Assembly (NCBI GenBank): GCA_012064385.1
Contig: QRDG01001356.1
Location: forward strand, 775,660-839,659
Source: Puccinellia tenuiflora
Taxonomy: Eukaryota > Streptophyta > Magnoliopsida > Poales > Poaceae
Reading direction: 5' to 3'
Length of the DNA stretch: 64,000 nt
Part shown: positions 1 through 11,900 of the stretch, piece by piece
Layout of the letters: each line of letters begins with the position of its first letter
How positions within the stretch are numbered: the first letter of the stretch is position 1
Position numbers and translations under genes: made by a program
The notes under the pieces: model-generated
Told to the model about the DNA's origin: nothing
The model's input: only the letters and a program-made list of their open reading frames with translations
The model's database searches: none

Positions 1-846
1 GGACTCGAATCAATATTCGTTCTCACCATCATTTATCTCGAACCCTAACTACATCGAACGTTAAGTGTGTGACTCTGCGGGTTCACGAATATGTCATATT
101 AATAGCGGGACCGGGATGCCCATATTAATTCCTACATATTCGACGAAGTACTTTACTAGTCGAACCACAATGTCCGGGATTCAATTAATCCATATATGAT
201 TCCTTTTGTTTCACGATATATTACTTGTCCGAGATTCAATCCACCGATATCTCCATATCTGATTAATCTCGTTACCGACAAGTTCTCTTTACTCGTTCCC
301 ATAGAATAGGATCCCTTATGACTAGCCACTTAGTCATATGCTTGCAAGCGTTTGGATGCTATACTACCGAGAGGGCCCAGAGATATCTATCCAACTGTTG
401 GACGAACAAATCCCAGTCTTGAAACATGCCACCCAACAACCTATCATCGGAGAACCTGAAAGCCACCTTTATAATCACCCAGTTACGAAGTGACGTTTGA
501 TGTCCACAAAGCACTCCTCCGATAAGCGGGAGTGACATAATCTCATGGTCTAAGGAAACTATATTTGACATCTATTTAATTTGAGTCTTGTCCATTATAT
601 CATCTCCCATGATACAAACTTCGTTTATCAAGTGATTCATAAATCCATGGTTAGGAAACATCTAACCATCACTTAATCAAACGAACTAGTCACAAGAGGA
701 AAGACTAGGGACACATTACCGTTTATATTCCACACATGTATTTGTTTCCGGTTAATACAATTCTAGCATGGAATTAAACATATCATGAACGGAGAAATAT
801 GATAAACAACAATCATTATTATTGCCTCTTGGGCATATCTCCAACA
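1..846 (-). mobile_element. Copia LTR, BARE1/Angela/WIS type (partial)
   Basis: Read on the - strand from 846, the sequence starts TGTTGGAGATATGCCC and continues AAGAGGCAATAATAA. This is the characteristic start of Triticeae BARE1/Angela/WIS Copia LTRs. The LTR runs out of the window at position 1. The DNA next to the TG end (847 onward) is not purine-rich, so this is a 5' LTR or a solo LTR rather than a 3' LTR. No internal region is visible. The family call rests on remembered LTR sequence. Confidence 0.75.
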
Positions 847-1192
847 GATTAGTGGTGTGGATTTATTTAGCACCACTAATTATGTGTTTGCTATAAACAG
901 TTTGCACTAGTGAGGGTACATGTGGGCCCTGCACACTTTTAATCAAAGATTGGATATGTTTTTCTTTGTGTTGGGATTGCAATTCCTGTAAATCGTCTAA
1001 ATAAAGTCTTGTATCACCTTTGTTCAACCACTTCCAAATTGTAGCATAGTGAAGCATAATGAGAATGTGCATGGTTTCGACGGATGATTCGCCATATTCA
1101 GCAGACTTGTGGGTTGAACACCGTGCATACCCACCATTAGCTATGAAGATAATGCAACTTATATTGAAAAAGTGAGTTGGTTCTTGTGAAGA
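847..1192. other. Unassigned stretch with a short hairpin
   Basis: No gene is supported here. A 10-bp perfect inverted repeat (ATTAGTGGTG at 848-857, CACCACTAAT at 871-880) lies directly next to the Copia LTR boundary. The rest may be degraded Copia reverse transcriptase/RNase H sequence leading into the next feature, but I could not translate it convincingly. Confidence 0.4.
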
Positions 1193-1553
1193 GTAATCTC
1201 ACAAAGCATATACATTTCAAATTCTATTATGCGCATGAGCCGTAGAGGATGAACAAAGTGAGGATCTTGCATACTAAGTCCTATAAAAATATCGCTAATA
1301 TGTTCACTAAATAATTACCACCATCTTCTTTGAGAAGTATGTTTGTGAAATCATTAAGATTAGACTTAGATAGATGTAAGACTCAAACGTGAGTTTTTCT
1401 AATGTTTCTTGCAATGAGATTTTTCGGTGAAGCAATTGGTGCAACATGCATGAGTGAGAGAAACGTATACTATATGTACTATATTGTTCTCACTAGATTT
1501 GTCAATTTTTGTTTTTGATAAATAGACAATACGGTATGTCGATCCAAGTGGGG
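1193..1553 (+). pseudogene. Copia polyprotein C-terminus (RNase H tail) and polypurine tract
   Basis: Translation around 1200-1320 gives KHIHFKFYY followed by a degraded HEP, then HTKSYKNIANMFTK. This matches the end of Copia RNase H (KHI...H...R, then a 'ADMFTKPL' type motif). In-frame stops interrupt it, so it is a relic. It is followed by spacer and a purine-rich CCAAGTGGGG just before the LTR start at 1554, which fits a polypurine tract. The element is + and its 5' part is missing. Confidence 0.6.
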
Positions 1554-1920
1554 TGTTGGAAAAACCACGGCCAACCTAGATGGTATGGCCCCACCTTTTC
1601 TTAGGTGGTAAGTTTTCTCTCGAAACTGATCCTCATTCACCTACCACTAGGCCTATATAGAAGAGGAATCATTGTAAGCAGAACAAATAATTATCAATAA
1701 AGATAGCTCCTCCATATTTCTATTGAACCAATTTAATTTTCTGTAAGTGTGATTGCTTCGTGTGTATGAGTATTTCAACTATGCTCCTCTCCGCACTCTT
1801 GCGGGCGAAGATTGTGAAATAGGTGAATGTCGAGAAGGACCTTGTGAAAATGTCTAAATGGTTTTTTCTTTATTGGAATGCGCCTTGTTAAAAAATTCTT
1901 GTTCGGTCCTTGTATCAGGC
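1554..1920 (+). mobile_element. Copia 3' LTR (end uncertain)
   Basis: The LTR starts TGTTGGAAAAACC directly after the polypurine tract. A TATA-like CCTATATAGAAG lies near 1650 and a poly(A)-type AATAAA near 1697, as expected for U3/R. The 3' end is not clear because no TSD partner was found; the end given is approximate. It belongs to a different family from the LTR at 1-846. Confidence 0.5.
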
Positions 1921-1959
1921 AAACTTGTTTTTATAGTGGAAACTGGAGAGCAACCACTT

Positions 1960-2433
1960 TAGAAAAATAGTTATACCACATAATGTGTTTTTATTAAATG
2001 AACCCCAACGTGTTCCCAATTTCATTTAAGAAACTATCTTTTTTCAATACTATGAACAACATAGGAAAAATAACAGGACAACCCCTGTGAGCCGATATCA
2101 AAGCACACACAGGAAAAATCAACAAGAGCTACAACAAAAACACGAGTTCTCATGAACTACGACCCAATACACAGAAGCATAACAACAACTAAACAGACCG
2201 GCAATCTAGAAATCTATCCTTTTTCTCATAGGACTCCAACTATGTCGTCGCCCAAAGATCCCAAGCGCCACTTTCGCATTCTGTCACCCCCCTTCGCAGC
2301 AGGTGTTTTTGCAGTCTTCTTTTCTGATTCTAGGCCTTATTTTCTGTTTCTGAAAACAAGATCTTCCATATGGCCAAGATGATAGCAACAGATCCCGACA
2401 TAGTTGCATGCTATCTTTACCGGAAAAAGAGTT
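1960..2433 (-). mobile_element. LINE 3' part (left of the CACTA insertion)
   Basis: On the - strand, removing the CACTA element and one GTT copy joins this segment to 13602-13880 in frame: ...NFWF|NSFSGKDSMQLCRDLLL. The segment then shows AIILAIWK in a shifted frame, the usual tryptophan-containing stretch after the zinc-binding (zf-RVT) region of plant LINEs. Downstream is LINE 3' untranslated sequence with a poly(T) run (+ strand) near 2038, which would be the tail. The copy is frameshifted and dead. Confidence 0.65.
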
Positions 2434-2700
2434 CACTAGTGGAAAACGGGGCAGTAGTCCCGGTTCCAGACGGCCTCTAGTCCCGGCTGGGCAACCCGGA
2501 CTACCTAATCGGGACTAGAGCCCCCCCCCCCCCCCTATAGTCCCGGTTGGCTACGAACCGGGATTAGAGTACCTCCCACGTGGCCACGGGCGAGCCCGCG
2601 GGCTGGATGTCTTTAGTCCCGGTCCGTAACACGGACCGGGACTACCGTTAGGCCTTTTTTTTTTCTTTTATAATTTTTTTCAGAATTGCACGGACCGGGT
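2434..2700. repeat. CACTA left terminal/subterminal repeats
   Basis: Several copies of AGTCCCGGT and its inverse follow the terminus CACTAGTG. A run of about 17 C residues occurs near 2521. Such arrays are where the En/Spm DNA-binding protein is known to bind in maize; binding here is inferred. Confidence 0.8.
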
Positions 2701-2904
2701 GTCGTGTGTGTTTAGTGCCGGGGTTTTGGATAGTTTCGGAAACACGTCGATACGTCGATATAAATTATATTGTACTATGATCACACGTTGATGCATATAT
2801 ATAACACACTTACAAATTAATTGTAACACATGAATTTGTCGTCACGTTTCCGTACACAAAGTACTCAAATGCATTAATTATACATGCATGAAATCATAGT
2901 ACAT

Positions 2905-5900
2905 TTATATATGTAGATAATAGTGCTCTGAATTTTCAGGTATGACATCATCAAGAAGAAATCCCGCCAGCTCCTCCCCAATTGCTCTTATACGGTCATC
3001 TGGTAGGAGGCCGGCCCGCTTCCTTACAATCTTTAAAAGAAGGAGAAAATTAAACAATTATGAATGAAACTCCACACAATTGATATGCATATTATTTTGT
3101 CAAAAAAAACTTGTGAACAATGTATAATTACGTACCTCTGCGTTTCTTCGATTTTCGAATTTTTCATAAGTCATCCTATGAATGTACTCGCAAACGTAGT
3201 ACCCACATTTTGGCTGTTCCAGACACCACTGTTCGAGAATAGAATTCAACACATTAAGTTTGGTAATGGTATTGCAAACTACATTAATTCATGGATATAG
3301 GTATAGTACTACTTACTTGGTTCAGAGTCCATACCAGCTTCTCGTGCCATTTACCGGGTACTTCCTTGACGAATGTCTGCCATGCTCTACTCGACAAAGA
3401 AAGAACAAAACATCTGTTATTAATTAATTACTTGATATCACGAAATGAATGAAAGAGAGGTCGGTATAGTAATGTGATAAGAATTTAAATTACTCTTTCA
3501 TGACATCAAACAAGCTCTTGTACTCTCTAGGGTCTCTCCTTAATGAGTCGTAGACTTCAATTATTCCCTGGTGATATCTAATGACCACGAGAATAAAGTG
3601 GTAGCTGCAAATTTACATACAGAGGCATGCGCATATAACTCATCAATTAGACTTAAGATACCGGGTGAGCAAAAATAGAATGTGTACAAGCAATTAGTAA
3701 CACTTACCTGAAGTTGTAAGGAAGAAATATTTCTTTTTTGTCTTGGTGTCGCTTGAAAGCCTCTATCATTACTCCCTTTACAACTTGTGGTTTCTTCCTT
3801 ATGCTCACTTCATGAATAACATTAGGGTCCATGAAACCAATCTCCACCGGTTTTATTATTTCCCTTTTGTAGTCGATCATCTTCTTTCTGCACAAATAGC
3901 GTACCAAAATTAGAATGTGCTGTGAGCTATATATATATAAAGACTTAATTAAATTACAAAAATAATAACTTACAGACAAAAGATACTGATGATTGCTTTA
4001 TCGAGGGGTAAACCATTGTATAATTGGAAAAGTTCGGAGAAATCAATTTGCACACCGTAGTCATCGTAGAAGTGTTCCTCCTTTCTAACTTTTGCCATGA
4101 TACCTATTATACCTTTCTTTGCGACTTTCATGTACCATGAATTCAACTGACGCATCCTTGTTGGTAGTAACTTGGCCACCTCAGTTGTGACCAAAGACTT
4201 GCCTTGAACATATCGATAAGGCACCCTATAAGGTACCTCAGGGAAGTGGCGGACACTTCCCTGAGGTACCATACGGTGGGCGTCTTTGTCGGTAAGTACC
4301 TTAAGCGGAGGGAGCGATTGCGTAGCTTGTTGTCCCAGCTGGGCTATCTGTTTCCCGCTTTTCCGGTTCTCCAACACCGAGTCGTATGACTTTTCAATAG
4401 AGCGCTCATAGTCTGATGACGGCCTTGGTGGAGGGTTGTATAAGCACCTAATAGTGTAATGTAGTTTGTCACGAGGAAGCCCTTTGATGCTGGGTAGTTC
4501 TTCCGGGGGCGGTTTCTTTGTAAAATGGGCTTTAACCTCGGCCCTCCTGATGGCTTCGGATTCCTCGACAGTCCTCTCGTAAGGTAACTTCTCAGGAGTC
4601 TTCACTTTTCGCGGCTTTTTCTGTCTCTTCTTAGGAGGCGAACCATTAACGGCCCTCTTCGCATCAAACCACTTATAAGGTGGAGACCGCTGGACTGGCT
4701 CTGGAGATGGAGACCGCTGGACTGGCTCTGGAGATGGAGACCGCTGGACTGGCTCTGGAGATGGAGACCGTGCTGTGTAGCTGGAGACCGTACTGGTGTA
4801 GCTGGAGATGGAGACGGACTCGCGCTGGGGTCCCTCTGGGGTAGGAAGGGTGGACTTGTAGGTGGTGGACTTCTACTTGGAGGAGTCGGTGGCCTTGGTG
4901 CTGAGCCTGGAAGCACGATGTATTTTCTTGTTCCATAGAACGAAACCGTGCTGGACTTGTAGGGGTAAACCCACGCTGCTTCTTCGCGGTTCTTGGACGA
5001 CGTCGACTTGTTGCTGCTGTTGATCAGGTGCCCGGTGCTGGCTGATTGAGTCAATCTGACAGCGCAGTCCGGAAACCATGCGCTCCAATTCTGATAAACG
5101 GTCTAACTCCTTCTGCTTCTTTCTCCCACGGCTTCTATAACTGTCAGCACAGTCCGGAAACCCTTCCTTCAAGTTGGTACCGCCGGGAAAGCCTCGTAAT
5201 CATCCGTTGTGTTCGGGATTCCCCAGTGCGAGTGTCAGCTCGTCGTTCTCTCTCTCGGGATGGTACTCTCCCTTTCGAACTTTATCTATTGCGTCAATAA
5301 GCAACGGAACGATTGTTTCAACCTTTTTCTTCCATTTTCCCTTTGCAACAATCAACCCCGTCTCTGGGTCCAACACTGCGCCATGCGCGAACAACCAAAA
5401 CTTGGCCCTCTCGGGCCAGTTCAAAGTCTGTGGAGTGATCCCTTTAGCAACCAGTTCCGCTTCAAAGGCTAACCATTTGGGAATGGCAGACTTGTAGCCA
5501 CCTGTACCCAACCTATGGTGGTATTCCTTCTTCCCAGCATTTCTCTTATTTACGACCGATCGAGCCACGGCAGTAGAGGAATTCTTGTACGCCTTGAATG
5601 CGGGCCAGGAATGTTTTATCTTCTCGAGTGCTCCGGTGAAATTAGCTGGATCTTCATCTTCATACTTTCTCCATAGTGTTTTCTTCCAGCTCTGGAATTG
5701 TGTGGCCATCTTCTTAAGAGTCCACTCCTTCACTTTCTCCGTCTTGCCTTCTGGTATGTTGAAATGTATCATGAGCGTATCGAAAAGCAATTCTTTCGTA
5801 TGATCATGGACATAACAAGCATCATCCTCATCCACACCCTTCGGCTTATGCCATTCTGCAATGGTGATCGGGAGAATGTCCCTAACAATGACTCCAGCTT

Positions 5901-6401
5901 GATTTACAAATTTACGACAGGTCGCTATGGGTGCCAGCGGTTCGCCACTCTGAGAAACTTCCTCTATCGTTAGCCTCGGAGCATCGCTGGCCATCCTCTT
6001 CGTCAGGCCTCGAGGAGGAACATTATTTACAGATTTGCTCGATCCAGAGGGCTGGAAAATGAATCGTTAATTAACACGTGCAATTAACAAATGCATATAT
6101 ATACATGATCGATCGATCAATTGTCAGCCTATATAATATATGTATATACCTCGCCGGAGTTTGTCGTTAAGGGCGCTTCATCGTCAAACAGAAGTCCCTC
6201 ACCGCAGTCGTTCAGAAATTGTGAGCTGAAATCATCATCTTCATCGCCTTGTCGTCCATCATCTTCTCCACCGCCTTGTTGTCCATCATCATCTCCACCG
6301 CCTTGTCCTCCGGAATAATCTTCTTCACGGGCACTCGCATAGATTATTCGTTGCATTTTATCTTCATGCTCCTCGTCTCTAATTAAGGGAATGTCCGCCA
6401 T
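2905..6401 (-). pseudogene. CACTA second gene: Ptta/En/Spm-type N-part with Ulp1-like protease C-part
   Basis: Seven exons can be read: 6401-6150, 6051-3974, 3887-3708, 3604-3494, 3386-3317, 3228-3136 and 3030-2905. Each junction has GT/AG ends and matching phase. Exon 1 is acidic and glycine-rich. Exon 2 begins with a domain like plant En/Spm-family proteins (NIPEGKTEKVKEWTLKKMATQF). The last five exons form a Ulp1/C48-type cysteine protease, with histidine in YHFILVVI, aspartate in VYDSLRRD and cysteine in CGYYVCEY. This family removes SUMO or similar tags. Breaks: an in-frame TGA near 5200 and frameshifts in the proline-rich middle (about 4600-5000). The protease exons themselves read open. 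The call is firm as CACTA gene 2; activity is not implied. Confidence 0.85.
4682..4762 (-). repeat. Three tandem 27-bp repeats inside CACTA gene 2
   Basis: The 27-bp unit is repeated three times head to tail and is followed by a diverged fourth copy. In one frame it gives a repeated nine-residue serine/glutamine-rich unit (HLQSQSSGL). It lies in the low-complexity proline/serine region between the N-terminal domain and the protease. Confidence 0.85.
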
Positions 6402-7037
6402 AGCTCAATGTACCTGCAATCAATTATATGTGTTTGTAATTTTTTTGACATAGAATTACACATAAATGACACCCCAAAATAATTAGGGGTGGCATTGTGC
6501 AACTTGTCACATAAAATGACAGCCCTTGGTCCTGAAAAAAAAATAGGGCCAGGCACCTGGCTAGCGGCTGGTCCTTTAGAAAAATCAGCACCCTGGTCCT
6601 TTAAAAAATATGTGGCCCGGCACCTGGCCAGTAGCGGCTGGTCCCTTAGAAAAATCCAGCCCCCGCGTCCACCCACTGGCCAGTAGCGCGTGGTCAAGGC
6701 TGGCCGGCCACCCCGCGCACCCAACCGCCGCGCGGTCAGCCCACTCGGCCACGTCGCGCGTGGGAACCGCCACCCGGCCGCCACGTTCCCTCGTCTCCCC
6801 CGCCACCCAACCGTCCGAGCCCCGCAGTCAATGCTCCTGGCCCACCTGCCAGCGACTGGACGGCCTCCTCGGCTCCCGTCCCGCAGTCAATGCTGGCCAC
6901 GGTGGACGCGGCCCCCGTCCTTTTTAAACCCCGGCCGTGCGCGATGGCGACCTCACACAGCCCCGCCGCCCTCCCCACACTCCATCGAACGTGCCCTAGC
7001 CCTAGTCCTAGCCCTCGCCCTCGCCGGAGCCGGAGCA
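6402..7037 (+). promoter_or_regulatory. Presumed upstream region of the GC-rich CACTA cargo gene
   Basis: Two direct repeats starting GGCACCTGG (6552 and 6619, spacing 67 bp) contain GCGGCTGGTCC and TTAGAAAAATC, with a third partial copy near 6665. GC content rises steeply after 6660. A TATA-like TTTAAA lies at 6923-6928, about 110 bases before the proposed ATG. The same stretch would also be the upstream region of CACTA gene 2, which starts at 6401 on the other strand, so a shared divergent promoter is possible. This is inference from position. Confidence 0.4.
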
Positions 7038-8126
7038 ATGTCGAAGCGGTGGTGGCCAGGCGGCAAGCACCAGTCCGAGTCCAGCGGCTCGGGCTCTGGC
7101 CGCTCCGGCCGTCGCCGGGGCGCTGGACTGCCTCCCCTTGCTCCTCCTCCACCACCACCATCGTCGGCGCCGCGCGGAGTGCGCATCGTCGGCGCGGACC
7201 CGCGTCGTGCCGGTCCGCAGGCCGGCGGGCCGGCCGCCAAGAAGAAGCGCTACCGCCGGTACGTCCGGGTGGAGGAGGCGCAGTGGCACTGGGAGAACGC
7301 CGTCCCGGTGCGCTGGTCGGACGTCCACCTCCCGGACAACTGGCACCTGAATCCGCAACGGATTCCGGTGCCGCCGATCCCGACCGACCCCACGGCCAGG
7401 GCGGTGGAGATCGCACGCCGGCGCAGCCTCCTCCCCAATCACCTCCTCGACGACCCGGCGTACGCGCCGGGCTCCCCCTACTGGGACCAATGGTTCCGGG
7501 AGGAGCACGACGAGCGCCGCCGGAGCTACTTCGCGCCGGCCCCGGTGCCGCCGGTGGAGCGCACGGAGTACCCGGCGCTCCCGGAGGGGATGGACGACCT
7601 CGACCAATGGTTGGAGGTCGACTCCGACGGCGAGGCCGCCCCCATGGACGAGGACGACGACGTCGACGACGCCATGAAGGCAGCCATGGCGGCGTCCCGG
7701 CAGGCCTTCGTCGACGACGAGCGCCGCCGCTGGGAGATGGTGGTGCAGGACGCACTGCCGCCGCCGCCGCATGGTCTGCCGCCGCAGGGACCGCCTCCAC
7801 CCCCGCCTCCGCCACAGGGACAGCCGGGGCTGGCCTGGCTGCAGGCCCTCGCCCAGGAGGAGGAGGCCTACGACCCGCCGGAGGAGGAGTACGAGGAGCC
7901 GGTGAGATTCCCACCGGAGCTGTTCGGGCAGTCGTGGGTATTCACGACTGTGCCCCAGCTGCCGCCGAAGGAGCCCCAGGACGCCATCCTGGAGGAGCCA
8001 GGGACGCCGCCGCGGGACGTCCCCATGGAGCAGCAGCAGCAGCAGCCGCCGGCGCAGCCGCCTGCGCATCTGTGGGAGGCACCACCGTACGTCGTCCTCT
8101 CCGACGAGGAGGGCGACGAGGACTAG
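7038..8126 (+). CDS. Unknown GC-rich 362-residue protein carried by the CACTA element
   Basis: The open frame continues upstream to 6690, but the ATG at 7038 has a good context (GCAATG) and lies after the TATA-like box. The protein starts MSKRWWPGGKHQSES. It has a basic KKKRYRRYVR stretch near residue 70 that could be a nuclear signal. A tryptophan-rich block follows (EEAQWHWENAVPVRW and LPDNWHLNP). Next come an acidic helix-like part (DDLDQWLEVDSDGE, then DEDDDVDDAMKAAMAASRQAF), proline-rich linkers, a glutamine run and the C-terminus YVVLSDEEGDED. There are no introns. I do not recognise the family. It lies antisense to, and between, the two large CACTA genes, and its base composition is unlike theirs. 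It could be a captured host gene or a stable extra CACTA gene. Other long frames in this stretch are composition shadows. Confidence 0.6.
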   Translation: MSKRWWPGGKHQSESSGSGSGRSGRRRGAGLPPLAPPPPPPSSAPRGVRIVGADPRRAGPQAGGPAAKKKRYRRYVRVEEAQWHWENAVPVRWSDVHLPDNWHLNPQRIPVPPIPTDPTARAVEIARRRSLLPNHLLDDPAYAPGSPYWDQWFREEHDERRRSYFAPAPVPPVERTEYPALPEGMDDLDQWLEVDSDGEAAPMDEDDDVDDAMKAAMAASRQAFVDDERRRWEMVVQDALPPPPHGLPPQGPPPPPPPPQGQPGLAWLQALAQEEEAYDPPEEEYEEPVRFPPELFGQSWVFTTVPQLPPKEPQDAILEEPGTPPRDVPMEQQQQQPPAQPPAHLWEAPPYVVLSDEEGDED

Positions 8127-8978
8127 CTAGGACCTCCCCCTCCCCCCCTAAGTAAATGAAGTTTATTTCCTATCTACGAACTGTCCCCGCCGCCGATTTA
8201 AGGTCACCGGACCACCGCCGCCGCCGATTCTAGCTAGGGTTCGTGCCATCGGACCACCGCCGCGCCGATCTAGAGTTTGAGAGGGCCGTACCTTAGGCGG
8301 AGCGCGCGGGGGACGGCGGCGAGGAAGAGGGACGCGAGCGACGGCGGCGGCGGCGGCCAGATTTTGGCAGCCTGGCGGCGTCGTCGCGTGAGAGGAGCCC
8401 GGAGGCGTCTGCGTCTTGGGCCTGGCGGCAAAAATGAGGAAGAAATCCGCGGAGAGGGACCAAGTAGGCTCAAATCGGCCTTTAGTCCCGGTCCGTGACA
8501 CCAACCGGGACTAAAGACCCCTATAGTCCCGGTTGGTGTCACGGACCGGGACTAAAGGTGGGCTTTTTGGCGCGCTAAGTTTCGCAGCGGCCCGAAAATG
8601 GCCTTTAGTCCCGGTTGTAGCCACGGACCGGGACTAAACGGCCGTTTGTATTTTTTTCTTCATTTTATGAATGTTTTCAAATGTTCATATTTTATAAACT
8701 TTACATGTTTCCAAATGTAAATATGAATATGTTATATATATTGAACATTTAAATAGATGAGTTGAGTAAAACCGTTGTACTAATAAAATCCGAGGTTAGG
8801 ATAAATATATTCAACATTTTAAATATTTAATGAAAAACCCTCAACTTTTTAACAGTCAAAACAAAATTCTACCAATTATTACACATATGTATAGAACAAG
8901 TTAGGATAAATAAATATCTCATACATTATTACAAATGACCACAATACATCAACATCATTCAACACTTCTTCGTGTCTG
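8127..8978. repeat. Internal CACTA-type repeats between cargo gene and transposase
   Basis: Between 8478 and 8640 there are at least five TTTAGTCCCGGT / ACCGGGACTAAA motifs arranged as inverted pairs. They look like CACTA subterminal repeats but lie in the middle of the element and have no CACTAGTG end nearby. The 8127-8470 part is GC-rich CCGCCG sequence. The 8640-8978 part is AT-rich and non-coding up to the transposase stop codon. Confidence 0.75.
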
Positions 8979-11900
8979 TCATTTTTTCTTCTTATCGCGT
9001 CGTATCCATGGACAATCTTCATCATTCAACGCGATGGTTGGGTCAATTTTCACTGTGAAGGGGGGAATTTCATCAAACTTATTGTAATCTTCTGACATGT
9101 CTGTCTTGTCCTCCACTCCCACGATGCTTCTTTTCCCTGAAAGAACTATGTGGCGCTTTGGCTCGACGTCGTACGATGCATTCACTGCTTGCTTATCTTT
9201 TCTTTTCTTCGGTCTGCTAGACATGTCCTTCACATAGAAAACCTGAGCCACTTCACTGGCTAGGACGAATGGTTCGGTGTCGTATCCAAGATTCTGCATA
9301 TCCACTGTAGTTATTCCGTACTTCGGGTCTACATGTACCCCGCCTGTCAGGTTGAACCATTTGCACTTGAACAAAGGGACTTTAAAAATGGTCCATATTC
9401 AAGTTCCCATATCTCCTCTATGTAACCATAATATGTGTCCTTTTGCCCATTGCTGTTTGTTGCATCAAAGCGGATACCACTGTTTTGGTTGGTGCTCTTT
9501 TTATCTTGATTGGCCGTGTAAAATGTATTTCCATTTATCTCATACCCTTGATAAGTCAATATAGTCGAAGATGGTGCATTGGCCAACAAGTATAGCTGTT
9601 CTCCAACAGTGCTGTCATTAAAGAGACGTGTTCGCAACCAACCTCCGAAATTCTTCACGTGTTCTTCATCAATCCAATATTTAGATTGCTCTGGGAAGTT
9701 CAAACGTAGAATATTCTTATGTTCCTCGATATACGGAGCCACCAAGCTGGAATTATGTAGAACCGTGTAGTGTGCTTGACTATAAGAATGCCCGTCCATA
9801 CATATTATTGCTTTCTTTCCCAGCGTGCCTTTTCCCCGCAGTCTCCCCTCATAGCGTGATTGAGGAACCCCGATTGCCTTGAGGTCAGGAATAAAATCAA
9901 CACAAAACTCAATGACCTCCTCTGTTCCATAGCCCTTGGATATGCTTCCTTCTGGCCTAGCACGGTTATGAACGTACTTCTTTAGGACTCCCATGAACCT
10001 CTCAAAGGGGAACATGTTGTGTAGAAATACGGGACCGAGAACGAAAATCTCTTCGACTAGATGAACTATGAGGTGCGTCATAATATTGAAGAAGGAGGGT
10101 GGGAACACCAACTCGAAGCTGACAAGACATAGGACCACTTCCTTCTGTAAATCCGGCAGAGTTACTGGATTGATGACCTTCTGAGAAATTGCATTGAGGA
10201 ATGCACATAGCTTAACAATGGGTACTCGAACATTTTCCGGCAGGAGCCCCCTCAGTGCAATCGGAAGTAATTGTGTCATAATCACGTGGCAGTCATGAGA
10301 CTTTAGGTTCTGAAACTTCAACTCTGTCATGTTAATTATTCCCTTTATATTCGACGAGAAGCCTGACGGGACCTTGATACTGTTTAGTACTTCAAAAAAG
10401 ATCTTCTTCTCTTCTTTGGTAAGAGCGTAGCTGGCAGGACCTTGATACTTCTCTGCATTCAGGTTGTCTCGTTCGTGCATATGTTGCTGGTCCAGCCGTG
10501 ATTCCGGTGTATTTTTCGTCTTCCCATACACGCCCAAGAAGTTTAGTAGGTTCACGCAGAGATTTTTCGTCACGTGCATCACGTCGATTGCAGACTGAAC
10601 CTCTAGGATTTTCCAATAGGGTAACTCCCAGAATATAGATTTCTTCTTCCACATCGGCACGTGTCCGTCAGCATCATTTGGAACAGATTGTCCGCCAAGA
10701 CCCTTTCCAAAGATTACTTTTAAATCCTTTACCATATCATATATAACATCCCCAGTAGGCCGTCTAGGCTTTGGCCGGTGATCTGGCAAACCTTTGAAAT
10801 GCTTGCCTTTCCTTCTTACGATGTGCCTTTCCGGAAGAAACCGACGATGCCCCAGGTACACATTCTTGTTTCCCAGATATATACTTTCAGTATCACCTAA
10901 ACAGTGTGTGCATGCATTGTATCCCTTGTTTGACTGTCCTGATATGTTACTAAGAGCTGGCCAATCATTGATGGTCACGAACAGCAATGCTCGTAGGTCA
11001 AATTCATCTTGTTTGTGCTCATCCCAAACACGTATACCTTCTTCGCGCCACAATTGTAAAAGTTCTTCAACTAATGGCCTCAGGTACACATCAATGTCGT
11101 TGCCGGGTTGCTTCGGGCCTTGGATGAGTACTGGCATCATAATGAACTTCCGCTTCATGCACAACCAAGGAGGAAGGTTATAGATGCATAGAGTCACAGG
11201 CCAGGTGCTATGACTGGAGCTCTGCTCTCCAAAGGGATTAAAGCCATCTGTACTTAGACCAAATCTTAAGTTCCTTGCGTCATCTGCAAATGTCGGAAAC
11301 TCTCTGTCAATTTTTCTCCACTGCGACCCATCAGCAGGGTGTCTGAGCATCACGTCTTTCTTACGGTCTTCCTTGTGCCATCGCAACAACTTGGCATGCT
11401 CTTTGTTTTGAACAAACGTTTCAACCGTGGTATTATAGGAGCATACCACATCACCTTCGCAGGAACTCTCTTCCTGGGGCGCGCCTCGTCCTCAACTTCA
11501 CCAGGGTCATCTCGCCTGATCTTATACCTCAATGCACCGCATACCGGACATGCATTCAAATTCTCGTACTCCTCGCCGCGGTAGAGGATACAGTCATTGA
11601 TGCACGCATGTATCTTCTGCACCTCTAATCCTAGTGGGCAGACAACCTTCTTTGCTTCGTACGTACTGGGGGGCAATACGTTATCTTTTGGAAGCATCTT
11701 CTTTATTATTTTCAGCAATTTTTCAAATCCCTTGTCAGAAGTACCATTCTCTGCCTTCCATTGCAGCAATTCCAGTGTGGTGCCCAGCTTTTTCTGCCCA
11801 TCTTCACAATTTGGGTACAACAATTTGTTGTGATCCTCTAACATTCTCTCCAACTTCAACCTCTCGTTTGACTTCCACAGTTTATCTTCGCATCAAGAAT

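Noticed and set aside
4602..5172. Separate 150-, 99- and 87-residue proteins
   Set aside because: They are pieces of one frameshifted CACTA gene 2 exon.
6736..8069. Long - strand frames of 392 and 353 residues opposite the cargo gene
   Set aside because: They are arginine/proline/alanine-rich shadows of a GC-rich coding strand; the + frame has the balanced composition and a sensible start.
6890..8155. 421-residue + frame overlapping the cargo gene
   Set aside because: Alternative frame of the same GC-rich DNA, dominated by G, A, R and P; no domain-like order.
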